From the NCBI GenBank assembly GCA_963724435.1, contig CAVRUN010000001.1:682001-746000 (forward strand): a DNA stretch of 64,000 nt, in the 5' to 3' direction. Below, piece after piece: positions 41,740 through 50,057 of this stretch. The notes beneath the pieces are model-generated. The model did not search any database. It was not told where the DNA came from and was given only the letters and a program-made list of their open reading frames with translations. Position 1 is the stretch's first letter. The number at the start of each line of letters is the position of its first letter. This DNA is from AP-15 sp963724435. Its GTDB lineage: Bacteria > Pseudomonadota > Alphaproteobacteria > ATCC43930 > CGMCC-115725. The position numbers and the translations under genes were made by a program.

Positions 41740-43443
41740 TCAGCGCGTACCCTCGAGCGGATGCTTCCGCAAAAAGTTGAAGTCGCAGCCGCGATCGGCT
41801 TGCAGAATCTCGTTGCGGTAGAGGCGGGCATAGCCGCGCTCGGGAATGGGAGGCGATGCCACCGGCCGGCGCGCGAGTTCGTCGGGTGGGACGAGCAGGT
41901 CGATGCGGCGCTCCTTGACCGAGAGTCGGATGCGATCGCCGTTGCGCACCTGGGCGAGCGGACCTCCCGCTGCCGCATCCGGCGTCACGTGTAGGACGAT
42001 CGAGCCATAGGCGGTGCCGCTCATACGGGCATCCGAGATCCTCACCATGTCCTTGACTCCGGCGCGCGCGAGTTTTGCCGGGATCGGCAAATAGCCCGCC
42101 TCCGGCATCCCCGAAGCAGAGAGCGGCCCGGCATTCTGCAACACCATGAAATCGTCGGGGGTGACGTCAAGCCCGGGATCATCGATGCGCGCTGACAAAT
42201 CCTCGAGCGAGGTGAAGACAACCGCCCTCGCTTCCTTCTCGAACAATTTCGGGTCCGCCGCCGAGCGCTTGAAAATGGCCCCCTGTGGCGCCAACGATCC
42301 GAACAGGGCGACCAGCCCACCGACTGGCTGCAGGGGATCGGCCAGCGGTTTGACTACAGCGCGGTCGACCGGACCGGCGGGTGTGTCAAGCCGCTGCGCC
42401 AAAGTCTCGCCCGATACGGTCAGGCAATCGAGGTGCAATAGCGGCTGCAGCTCGCGCAATACCGCTCCGATGCCGCCGGCGGCGAAGAGATCCTCCATAT
42501 AATGCGGGCCGGTCGGCTTCAGATCGACCAGGACCGGGGTGGTGTCGCTGATCTCGTTCAGCCGCCGCAGGGCGATATCGATGCCAGCACGGCCCGCAAT
42601 CGCGGTCAAGTGCAAGACCGCGTTGGTTGAGCCACCGATCGCCATCAGTACGCGCAACGCGTTCTCGACCGCATCAGGGGTGACGATGTGGTCGGGTGTC
42701 AACCCGCTGCGGGCGAGCTGCATCGCGGCCCGCCCGGTTGCCTCGCCGGCGCGCAGCCGGTCGGCGTGGACCGCCGGGATCGCCGCGGTGCCGGGCAGGA
42801 TCATGCCGAGGGCTTCGGCAATCGACGCCATTGTGCTCGCCGTCCCCATGACAGCACAGGTGCCCGCCGTCGTCGCGAGGTTGCCTTCGATCTCCTGGAT
42901 TTCCGCAGGCTCGATCTCGCCGGCACGATAGCGCGCCCAGAAGCGCCGGCAATCGGTGCAGGCGCCGAGCCGCTCGCCATGCCAGCGCGAGGTCATCATC
43001 GGCCCGGCGACAAGCTGAATTGCCGGCCGGTTGGCGGAAAGCGCCCCCATCAGCTGCGCCGGCACCGTCTTGTCGCACCCGCCGACCAGAACCACCGCAT
43101 CCATCGGCTGGGCGCGGATCATCTCCTCGGTGTCGATCGCCATCAGATTGCGGAACATCAGGCTCGTCGGATTGAGAAAAACCTCGCCGAGCGAAATCGT
43201 TGGAAACGTCAGCGGCAATCCGCCCGCAGCCAAGACGCCACGCTTAACCGCCTCGATCAGCTCGGGGAAATGGCGATGGCAATTATTGTAACCGGAATAG
43301 GTATCGGCAATGCCGATTACCGGCCGCGCCAGCAGATCGGTCGAATAGCCCATCGAGCGGGCAAACGAACGTCGCAGATAAAGCGCGAAATCCGGGTCGC
43401 CGTAATTGGTAAGGCCTTTCTGAAGGCCAACCGGGTCCGTCAT
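41740..43443 (-). CDS. IlvD/Edd family dehydratase
   Basis: This 567-residue Fe-S dehydratase has cluster Cys and neighbours in YSGYNNCHRHF, LVGGCDKTVPAQLMG and GTCAVMGTASTMASIAEALG, plus the C-terminal RISDARMSGTAYG. The family includes dihydroxy-acid dehydratase (IlvD), 6-phosphogluconate dehydratase and sugar-acid dehydratases such as L-arabinonate dehydratase. The CTDCRRFWARYRAGEI segment is the type seen in the sugar-acid group, so a sugar-acid substrate is more likely than branched-chain amino acid synthesis. The start ATG at 43443 follows GAGAGGA. Confidence 0.88.
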   Translation of the reverse strand: MTDPVGLQKGLTNYGDPDFALYLRRSFARSMGYSTDLLARPVIGIADTYSGYNNCHRHFPELIEAVKRGVLAAGGLPLTFPTISLGEVFLNPTSLMFRNLMAIDTEEMIRAQPMDAVVLVGGCDKTVPAQLMGALSANRPAIQLVAGPMMTSRWHGERLGACTDCRRFWARYRAGEIEPAEIQEIEGNLATTAGTCAVMGTASTMASIAEALGMILPGTAAIPAVHADRLRAGEATGRAAMQLARSGLTPDHIVTPDAVENALRVLMAIGGSTNAVLHLTAIAGRAGIDIALRRLNEISDTTPVLVDLKPTGPHYMEDLFAAGGIGAVLRELQPLLHLDCLTVSGETLAQRLDTPAGPVDRAVVKPLADPLQPVGGLVALFGSLAPQGAIFKRSAADPKLFEKEARAVVFTSLEDLSARIDDPGLDVTPDDFMVLQNAGPLSASGMPEAGYLPIPAKLARAGVKDMVRISDARMSGTAYGSIVLHVTPDAAAGGPLAQVRNGDRIRLSVKERRIDLLVPPDELARRPVASPPIPERGYARLYRNEILQADRGCDFNFLRKHPLEGTR

Positions 43444-43606
43444 ATTGTCCTCTCGTAACGCTTCGATCGACTAAAGCTATGGGCAGTGCCGTTTCTCAAG
43501 GCGCTGTCCCCAATTACCACCGGGTAAATCCCGCGACAGGACGCCGTATCGCATCAACCCAGTCTGAGACCTGATTTTAACCGCGGTTTACCCAGGAGAC
43601 CGCACC

Positions 43607-44077
43607 TCAGAACCCGAGATCGCTCAACGAGGCGTGATCATCGGGACGGCGGCCCCAGGGCCAATGGTATTTCCGTTCGCTCTCCTTGATCGGAAGATCG
43701 TTGATGCTGGCGATGCGCAGCCGCATCAAACCGTACTTGTCGAATTCCCAGTTCTCGTTGCCGTAGCTGCGGAACCAATTGCCGCTGTCGTCGTGCCACT
43801 CATAGGCAAAGCGCACAGCGATACGGTCTTCGTGAAAGGCCCAGATTTCCTTGATCAGGCGATAGTCGAGCTCACGCCGCCATTTGCGCGTCAGAAATTC
43901 CTCAATAGCTTCCCGGCCATTCAGAAATTCCGCGCGGTTGCGCCAGCGGCTATCGCTGGTGTAGGCGAGCGAGACGCGCTTTGCATCGCGGGTGTTCCAC
44001 GCATCTTCCGCCATGCGGACTTTCTGGATCGCCGTTTCGAGAGTGAAGGGTGGAACGGGCGGTCGGCTCTCGGCCAT
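43607..44077 (-). CDS. NTF2-like protein of the DUF1348 family
   Basis: The 156-residue protein contains DAWNTRDAKRVSLAYTSDSRWRNRAEFL, FLTRKWRRELDYRLIKE, VRFAYEWHDDSGNWFRSYGNENWEF and the C-terminal RKYHWPWGRRPDDH, all diagnostic for DUF1348 SnoaL-like proteins. The cone-shaped NTF2 fold often binds small hydrophobic ligands, but no activity is known. AGGAGACC precedes the ATG at 44077. It is alone between IlvD-like and VOC genes on the same strand. Confidence 0.9.
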   Translation of the reverse strand: MAESRPPVPPFTLETAIQKVRMAEDAWNTRDAKRVSLAYTSDSRWRNRAEFLNGREAIEEFLTRKWRRELDYRLIKEIWAFHEDRIAVRFAYEWHDDSGNWFRSYGNENWEFDKYGLMRLRIASINDLPIKESERKYHWPWGRRPDDHASLSDLGF

Positions 44078-44199
44078 TGGGGTCTCCTGCTGAAGGACTT
44101 CCCCAGATCAAAGTTCGAGCTGGGGGGGCCAGCTCAACGCAGTTGGCAACAGGGAATGGCCATGACGTTCTTGGCATTCGGTGGATCGAGCCCGCGACA

Positions 44200-45123
44200 T
44201 CATTTGACCTCAACCAGTTCGATGGCTTCGCGGCTCGGGCCTTCGATCATCAGGGCGCGGGTGTCACCGAGCGGGTAGATCGGTTCGAGAAATCTGACGC
44301 CTTCCCCTTCGAGCTTGTCGGCCCAGGCGTCGAGATCGGTGACCGACAATGCGATGTGGTCCTGCAGCTGCCCACGCGAGCTGACGAGCGGCGCGCCGCC
44401 CTGGTTCGCGTACCACATCATCGAGACATCGCCGAACTCGACCCCGGCGCGCGGCGAGCGGAACATGCCTTCGCGGTTCAAAGCCGGCCAGGTTCGATCG
44501 GGACCGCGCGCCGGCTTGCCGTCAGGTCCGGTCACCGGGGCCGGTGTATAGCCGGGCCGCATCGGCGCGTTCAGATGCTTTTGATACCACTCGAACGCCG
44601 CGATCGGGTCCTCTTGGTAGAGGTGGACGTGGTTGAAGCGCTCGACCGGGTGGTTGCCGGCGTATTCGACAAGCGCGTTGTCCGGGCCGTGCATATAGGA
44701 AAACCCGCCGCCGCCCGCCGGCTTGACGCCTTTAGCCTTGGCCTCTGCGATCTGCGCCCGGGTCAGGCCGAGCACGCCACCGACGCTCGGCCAGGTGTCA
44801 CTTGAGATGAATACCGAGCCGCCTTCGTCGGTCGTGTAGAGCGGCAACAACTCGACTTCGGGCCGGCTTTTGTAGGTTTCGAGGCACTCTCGAGCGTCGG
44901 TGACATGCCAGCCGAAATGCCAGATTGCGCTCTGTGGCTCGGTCGGCGCCGGTGTATCGACCTTAGTAAACAACACCAGGACATCGTTTGGCGATCGGAG
45001 TGCTGGAAACCCGCCCCAGCTGCCTTTCGCGGTGCTCGGGAATTGGCGCGTATAGAACTCGATCGCTCGTTCCGGATCGACCGAATTTAGGTGCAGGTGA
45101 TGAAAATTGGGGGGCGTCAACAT
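44200..45123 (-). CDS. VOC family protein with two glyoxalase-like domains
   Basis: The 307-residue protein begins MLTPPNFHHLHLNSVDPERA and carries a second domain from about residue 165 (VERFNHVHLYQEDPIAAFEWY) to the end (REAIELVEVK). Metal-ligand candidates are the His in HHLHLNS and VHLYQ, His in LQDHIALSV and the terminal Glu. It could be a glyoxalase, extradiol dioxygenase or lyase. The start at 45123 has GGAGGAGAC in front; a longer frame to 45168 lacks support. Confidence 0.82.
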   Translation of the reverse strand: MLTPPNFHHLHLNSVDPERAIEFYTRQFPSTAKGSWGGFPALRSPNDVLVLFTKVDTPAPTEPQSAIWHFGWHVTDARECLETYKSRPEVELLPLYTTDEGGSVFISSDTWPSVGGVLGLTRAQIAEAKAKGVKPAGGGGFSYMHGPDNALVEYAGNHPVERFNHVHLYQEDPIAAFEWYQKHLNAPMRPGYTPAPVTGPDGKPARGPDRTWPALNREGMFRSPRAGVEFGDVSMMWYANQGGAPLVSSRGQLQDHIALSVTDLDAWADKLEGEGVRFLEPIYPLGDTRALMIEGPSREAIELVEVK

Positions 45124-45224
45124 GTCGGTCTCCTCCCGGCCGCCGGCTATTACTGCACTATGCGCCAACCGCGGGGAAGAGCGCTACTCTCCGGCTTTGG
45201 CAGACTATGCCGCTCTCGGTGAAG

Positions 45225-46061
45225 TCAGTCTGCGCCGCTGGTTACGCGCAGCGCCGATGTAATCCGAAGCGCATCGGCGAGACCGCCCGGGTCGTGGGTA
45301 CGGATATAATCAACACCCTGCTCGGCGGCAAAAAGCTCGGCTGCCAAGGTCGCGGCGCCAACCTCGGCGGCGGAAGCGCGCCCGGTGATCGATCGCAAGA
45401 AGGATTTCCGCGATACCGAAACCAGCACCGGCCGTCCGAAGGCGCGCTTCAGCTCGGCGAGCCGGGCCAGCACATGAAGCGAGGCTTCGGGCCGGCTGCT
45501 CAAGAAGAAGCCCATGCCGGGATCGATGATGATGCGCTCGCGGGCGATGCCGGCTCGCTCGAGCGCCGCAATCCGCTCGGTAAAAAACACGACCATGCGA
45601 TCCCATACCTCGGCAGGGAGCAATTCCAGCCGCTGTGCCCGGCCGCGGCCCTGCACGGCGTGCATGACGACGAGCTTGCATAGCGCAGTAGCCAATTCGG
45701 GGTACAGCGACGGGTCGGGAAAGCCCTGGATGTCGTTCAGGTAATCAACTCGTCGCGCGACTGCAAAGCGCTGCACATCCGGCAGAAAGCTGTCGACCGA
45801 CACCGGCGTGCCGTCGCACTGGAGCGCGGCTATTACCGGGTCGAGGCGCCGGATTTCCTCGTCCGCGCTCACCGGCTTGGCGTCGACATTGCTGGCGGCA
45901 GCCCCCAGGTCGATCACATGTGCACCGGCCTCCACCAGGGCCCGCGCATGGGCCCGCGCCGCCTTTGGATCGAGAAAGCGGCCGCCATCGGAAAACGAAT
46001 CCTCGGTAACATTGACGATGCCGAACAGCATCGGGAAGCTTGCGGCTGCCGAGTTCGACAC
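45225..46061 (-). CDS. folP: Dihydropteroate synthase of the Sul1/Sul2-like lineage
   Basis: The 278-residue enzyme condenses dihydropterin pyrophosphate with p-aminobenzoate in folate synthesis. DHPS motifs are FGIVNVTEDSFSDGG, YLNDIQGFPDP, IIDPGMGFFLSSRPE, VSVSRKSFLR and YIRTHDPG. Several differ from the textbook enzyme: DLGAAASNVDAKPVS replaces the usual DVGGESTRPG block, and GFPDPSLYPEL and LVVMHAVQ resemble the sulfonamide-insensitive Sul1/Sul2 enzymes. The GTG at 46061 follows the folB stop by 3 bases; a later ATG is at 46031. Position next to folB argues for a native chromosomal folate gene, not an acquired cassette. Drug response cannot be told from sequence. Confidence 0.93.
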   Translation of the reverse strand: MSNSAAASFPMLFGIVNVTEDSFSDGGRFLDPKAARAHARALVEAGAHVIDLGAAASNVDAKPVSADEEIRRLDPVIAALQCDGTPVSVDSFLPDVQRFAVARRVDYLNDIQGFPDPSLYPELATALCKLVVMHAVQGRGRAQRLELLPAEVWDRMVVFFTERIAALERAGIARERIIIDPGMGFFLSSRPEASLHVLARLAELKRAFGRPVLVSVSRKSFLRSITGRASAAEVGAATLAAELFAAEQGVDYIRTHDPGGLADALRITSALRVTSGAD

Positions 46062-46064
46062 GCG

Positions 46065-46448
46065 TCAGCTTGGCCGAGTTCGTTCGAGGATGGCGCCGAC
46101 ACCATCGGTTTCCGGAAACACATCGAGCTTTTCGACCCACACCCGCACCCGCCCGACCTTGTCGTCGACAAGGCACGCGTTGCAGATCCGCTCGGCAAAG
46201 GCCTCGCAAAGATCGATGTGGCCAGCCGCCGCGATTTGGCGGACAGCGGCGACGATCTTCGCGTAATTGATGATGCGGCGGCGGTCTTCGCCCGGGACCG
46301 AAGCCGCGGGGGTGGCTGTCAGATCGACCGAGACGCGCACCCGCTGTTTTTGCTCCCGCTCGTGGCGCGTGATGCCGATGCTGGCCATCAGCACCAGCCC
46401 ACGGACGGTCACCACGTACAAAGGCGCCGGATCAGAGGGCTCGCTCAT
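46065..46448 (-). CDS. folB: Dihydroneopterin aldolase
   Basis: This is a 127-residue FolB-type enzyme that cleaves dihydroneopterin to 6-hydroxymethyl-dihydropterin, two steps before FolP. It shows VRGLVLMASIGITRHEREQKQRV (catalytic Glu region), NYAKIVAAVRQIA, CEAFAERICNACL and VWVEKLDVFPETDGVG with the conserved Lys. The start ATG at 46448 gives family length although its ribosome site is weak. The frame continues far upstream through out-of-frame VOC sequence. folP follows after three bases. Confidence 0.92.
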   Translation of the reverse strand: MSEPSDPAPLYVVTVRGLVLMASIGITRHEREQKQRVRVSVDLTATPAASVPGEDRRRIINYAKIVAAVRQIAAAGHIDLCEAFAERICNACLVDDKVGRVRVWVEKLDVFPETDGVGAILERTRPS

Positions 46449-46542
46449 GCCCCAACATGCCCGGCTAGCATAATCGCCGCAATGGGCCAACGGCCGCCGG
46501 TCGAACGGCGAGCAATCGAACCCTACTAAGCCAAGCCGGCGC

Positions 46543-47118
46543 TTAACCCTTAAGCAGTGATGGGTCGCGGAGGCTGGTGTCTTGGCCGCGCACCGGGTCG
46601 GCGACGGCGTCTTCGAGACTGCGCGCCCCCTTCCATTCGGTCGGCGGCCTGACATAGCCGTCGCTGCCGATCTGGTCGATGCCCCAATAGATCTCGAGCC
46701 GATGGTTGTCGGGGTCGCGGAATTCGACCGCGAGCTGGCAGCCAGCGCGGCGGCGACCTTCGAAATCGATCGGGACACCGTGTTGGCGTAAATGGTCGCG
46801 CGCTCGCACAACATCGTCGAGGCTGCCGACCTCAAAGGCGATGTGGTTGAGCTCGACGTTATCGGCCGGCGCTTTGGTTGATCCAACGAGGGCGATGCCG
46901 TGATGGTCGGTGTTGCAGCGCAAGAACACCATGCCGCCCGGCACCATCTCCTCGGGATAGACATCGGAAATCTCGAAGCCCAGCACCTCGGTATAGAACC
47001 GCGTTGAGCGCTCGACATCCTGTACGTTGAGCACGACGTGCCCGATCTTCCCGATGCTGAACGGCAGCCCGCGCGGCCGCTGCATCTGCCTGACCCGGTC
47101 GGGATCGTAATTTCCCAT
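46543..47118 (-). CDS. VOC family protein, catechol 2,3-dioxygenase-like
   Basis: The 191-residue protein has IGKIGHVVLNVQDVERSTRFY (first His), ELNHIAFEVGSLDDVV (second His) and DPDNHRLEIYWGIDQ (Glu), the three metal ligands of type I extradiol enzymes in a single two-repeat domain. It resembles the small lyase/dioxygenase proteins of aromatic pathways. The ATG at 47118 has AAGGAG 8 bases upstream. It is divergent from the RraA-like gene. Confidence 0.83.
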   Translation of the reverse strand: MGNYDPDRVRQMQRPRGLPFSIGKIGHVVLNVQDVERSTRFYTEVLGFEISDVYPEEMVPGGMVFLRCNTDHHGIALVGSTKAPADNVELNHIAFEVGSLDDVVRARDHLRQHGVPIDFEGRRRAGCQLAVEFRDPDNHRLEIYWGIDQIGSDGYVRPPTEWKGARSLEDAVADPVRGQDTSLRDPSLLKG

Positions 47119-47214
47119 CCCTCTTTCTCCTTGGTTGTGCATCCAGGCGAAAAAGCCTTCTAGCGGAAAAACCTTGCTGGGTTGGGTCATTCTCCAATAA
47201 AGCCTGGGCCCAGA

Positions 47215-47258
47215 CAATCAGACGACAATCAGCTGCCAATCAGCTGCCAATCAGCTAC
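47215..47258 (+). repeat. Four tandem 11-bp repeats before the RraA-like gene
   Basis: CAATCAGACGA, CAATCAGCTGC, CAATCAGCTGC and CAATCAGCTAC start at 47215, 47226, 47237 and 47248. The array ends right before the GGAGGAAG ribosome site of the RraA-like gene at 47272. Its 11-bp period is one helix turn. It could be an operator array or a slippage-prone tract altering the leader. Confidence 0.85.
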
Positions 47259-47271
47259 CGGAGGAAGCCCG

Positions 47272-47979
47272 ATGCCGAACCTGCCCGATCCCGCCGATCT
47301 CGAAGCCTTGCGGGCGTTCGACACGCCGACAATCTGCAATGCGCTAGAAATCGTCGCTCCGGCGCGCCGCGCCACCGGCTTTATCCGCCGGCCGTTGGTC
47401 GCACCCTTTCCTGAATTGAAGCCGGTTGTGGCCTTTGCCCGCACCGCGATTATCCGCTCGCGCGAGCCGCATCCGCGCGATCGCGACGAGGCAAAAGAAA
47501 TCCGCCTTGGCTATTACGCCCATATCGCGGCCGAGCCGATGCCGAGCATCGCCGTGATCCAGGACATCGATGTCCCCGATTACGGTTTTGGCGCGTTCTG
47601 GGGCGAGGTGCAGAGCAATGTCCATAAGGGGCTCGGCTGCCTTGGGGTCATCACCGATGGCTCGGTGCGCGATCTCGATGTGATGGCGCCGGGCTTTTTT
47701 GTGCTCGCCGGCTCGATTATGCCGTCGCACGCGCATGTCCATCTCGTTGATTTTGGCGGCACGGTCAGCGTCGCCGGTATGGTGGTCTCGCCTAATGATG
47801 TGATCCATGCCGACCGCCACGGCGCTGTCGTCGTGCCGCACCAGGCGGTCAAGGAGATCCCGAAGGCGGCCGACCTCTTGGCGCGGCGCGAAAAGGTTAT
47901 CATCGACGCCGCCCGCTCCCCCGGCTTTTCGGTCGCTCGCCTGCGCCAAGCCTTTGACGAACAAGAAGACATCCACTGA
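47272..47979 (+). CDS. RraA family protein (HMG/CHA aldolase-like)
   Basis: The 235-residue protein has FDTPTICNALEIVAP at the N-terminus, GEVQSNVHKGLGCLGVITDGSVRDLD (the RraA/aldolase metal-binding GxxxxxxAxxxGxxGxVxDGxxRD pattern) and VVSPNDVIHADRHGAVVVP. Catalytic members are 4-hydroxy-4-methyl-2-oxoglutarate aldolases that end aromatic ring-cleavage routes; others bind RNase E. The conserved GxxRD favours the aldolase/decarboxylase role. GGAGGAAG precedes ATG 47272. Confidence 0.87.
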   Translation: MPNLPDPADLEALRAFDTPTICNALEIVAPARRATGFIRRPLVAPFPELKPVVAFARTAIIRSREPHPRDRDEAKEIRLGYYAHIAAEPMPSIAVIQDIDVPDYGFGAFWGEVQSNVHKGLGCLGVITDGSVRDLDVMAPGFFVLAGSIMPSHAHVHLVDFGGTVSVAGMVVSPNDVIHADRHGAVVVPHQAVKEIPKAADLLARREKVIIDAARSPGFSVARLRQAFDEQEDIH

Positions 47980-47983
47980 GCGG

Positions 47984-49864
47984 CTAAAGCTCGAGTTGGC
48001 CGCCGAGTTCGACGATCCGGTTGACCGGAATGTGAAAGAACTCGGTGGCATCGAGCGCGAGATTGCTCAGCAGCACGAACAACCTTTTGAAGGGCAGCAT
48101 CAACCCAGACCGGCCCTTCACGACGATCTTTTCGCGGCCGACAAAAAACGAGGTCTCCATCAGGTTGAAGCGAAAGCCGCCAACTCGGCACAACGCCAGG
48201 GCGCGCGGGATATCGGGCTCTTCCAAAAAACCGTAATGGATCGTCACGGTGTGGAAATTCCGGCTCAGATGGTCGATCTGCAGCCGCTCGGCCTCGGGCA
48301 GCCGCGGAACATCTTCGGTGCGCACCGTCATCAGGACATTGCGCTCGTGCAGGATCTTGTTGTGCTTCATGTTGTGTAAGAGAGCCGCGGGAACGTTGTC
48401 GACGCGCGCCGTCATATAGACGGCGGTGCCCGGAACCCGCACCGGACTGTCGGGCTTTAAGTTTTCGATTAGCGTGGTGAGCGGCAGCGCCCCGCTCGCG
48501 CGCTGAATGGCAAGCCGCTGCCGGCCCCACAGCCAGGTCATCATCACCGCATAGATCGCGAGGCCGATCGCCAGCGGGAACCAGCCGCCATCGATGATCT
48601 TCAACATATTGGCGCTGAAAAACGACAGATCGACAAGCAAGAACAACCCGAATAACGGGATCAGACGCCACAGCGGCCAGCCGGCTCCCCAGCGGAAATA
48701 GACAAAGGCAAGCACCGTCGTGACCGTCATCGTGCCTGTCACAGCGATGCCATAGGCTCCGCCCAGCCGATCTGACGAACGAAAGGTGATTACAGTCGCC
48801 ACAACCGCGACCAGCAGCATCAGGTTCATCGCCGGGACATAGACTTGGCCAATTTCCTGCTCGGAGGTATGCCGCACCAGCATGCGGGGCAGATAGCCCA
48901 GCTGGACCGCCTGACGTGTGATCGAGAACGCGCCCGAGATCACCGCCTGCGACGCGATAACGGTCGCCGTCGAAGCGAGCGCAACCATCGGATATAATGC
49001 CCAGCCCGGAGCGAGCAGGTAGAACGGGTTCTCGATGGCGGCTGGTTTTGCCAGTAGCAAGGCTCCCTGGCCAAAATAATTCAGCAGCAGGGCCGGGAAA
49101 ACAAAGCGCAGCCAGGCACGGCGGATCGGTGAGCGTCCGAAATGCCCCATATCGGCGTAAAGCGCTTCGGCCCCGGTCACCGCTAGCACAACAGACCCCA
49201 GCAAAACAAAGCCGTGCCACGGATGGTGCCACATTAGGTTGACGGCATAGCGCGGATCGACCGCCAGCAGGATCGAGGGGCGGCGCAGAATCTCGATGCC
49301 GCCGAGGATCCCAATCGAACAGAACCAAACGATCATGACTGGGCCAAAGTAACGGCCGACATGACCCGTGCCGCGGCGCTGGACCATAAACAGGAGGACG
49401 AGCAGCAGCAGGGTCAGCGGCACCACATAGGGCTCAAACGCGGGCGTCGCGATCTTTAGCCCCTCCACCGCGCTCAGCAGCGAGATCGACGGCGTAATGA
49501 CGCCGTCGCCGTAAAACAGTGCCGCCCCGATCAGTCCGGCCCACATGATCCACCTGGAGCGGCCGGTCACAGCGGCGCGCATCGCCAAAACCATCAAGGC
49601 AAGAATGCCGCCCTCGCCGCGATTGTCCGCGCGCATCAGTACAAGCACGTATTTGACGGTGACCACCAAAGTCAGGGCCCAGGCGATCAGCGACAAAACT
49701 CCAAAGACGCGGGTCTGGCTTACGTCGGCATTCTCGAAGCACTGCTTGACCGTGTAGAGCGGTGAAGTGCCGATGTCGCCATAGACGACGCCGAGCGCGG
49801 AGATTGCCAGGCTTCGGGTAAAGCCTGGTCGGGTTTCCGCGTGAATGACAGCCGTATCTGGCAT
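47984..49864 (-). CDS. kup: Low-affinity potassium transporter Kup
   Basis: This 626-residue K+/H+ symporter of the KUP/HAK/KT family has twelve hydrophobic segments. Hallmarks are ALGVVYGDIGTSPLYTVKQCF at the N-terminus, GALFYGDGVITPSISLLSAVEG, FGRSPIRRAWLRFVFPAL and VTGTMTVTTVLAF. The cytosolic C-terminal tail of about 190 residues ends FFHIPVNRIVELGGQLEL. The length is normal. The ATG at 49864 matches the family start; the frame remains open to 49927. It converges with the RraA-like gene, with four bases between the stops. Confidence 0.96.
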   Translation of the reverse strand: MPDTAVIHAETRPGFTRSLAISALGVVYGDIGTSPLYTVKQCFENADVSQTRVFGVLSLIAWALTLVVTVKYVLVLMRADNRGEGGILALMVLAMRAAVTGRSRWIMWAGLIGAALFYGDGVITPSISLLSAVEGLKIATPAFEPYVVPLTLLLLVLLFMVQRRGTGHVGRYFGPVMIVWFCSIGILGGIEILRRPSILLAVDPRYAVNLMWHHPWHGFVLLGSVVLAVTGAEALYADMGHFGRSPIRRAWLRFVFPALLLNYFGQGALLLAKPAAIENPFYLLAPGWALYPMVALASTATVIASQAVISGAFSITRQAVQLGYLPRMLVRHTSEQEIGQVYVPAMNLMLLVAVVATVITFRSSDRLGGAYGIAVTGTMTVTTVLAFVYFRWGAGWPLWRLIPLFGLFLLVDLSFFSANMLKIIDGGWFPLAIGLAIYAVMMTWLWGRQRLAIQRASGALPLTTLIENLKPDSPVRVPGTAVYMTARVDNVPAALLHNMKHNKILHERNVLMTVRTEDVPRLPEAERLQIDHLSRNFHTVTIHYGFLEEPDIPRALALCRVGGFRFNLMETSFFVGREKIVVKGRSGLMLPFKRLFVLLSNLALDATEFFHIPVNRIVELGGQLEL

Positions 49865-50057
49865 CGGTGCGCTCGGTCCGTGTACCAAGCTAACGCCACA
49901 TTGTGAAAATCGGGTCAGCGAGCACAACAGCCCGATGAGCCGATAAGTTGCGGGACGCGCGGCGAAAGGACCGCCGGGGCGGGGTTATAGACGGAATTCT
50001 GATTGGCGGGCCAGCGGTTCTGAAAATACCCAGGGAACGCGCGGTGCCGCAGACCCG

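Noticed and set aside
43444..43606. GGGTAAA / TTTACCC arms as a terminator or operator
   Set aside because: The arms are tens of bases apart with no stable pairing between; nothing else in the gap supports a function.
47580..49328. A 582-codon minus-strand frame beside kup
   Set aside because: It is an out-of-frame reading of kup continuing into antisense of the RraA-like gene; Kup motifs are in the other frame.
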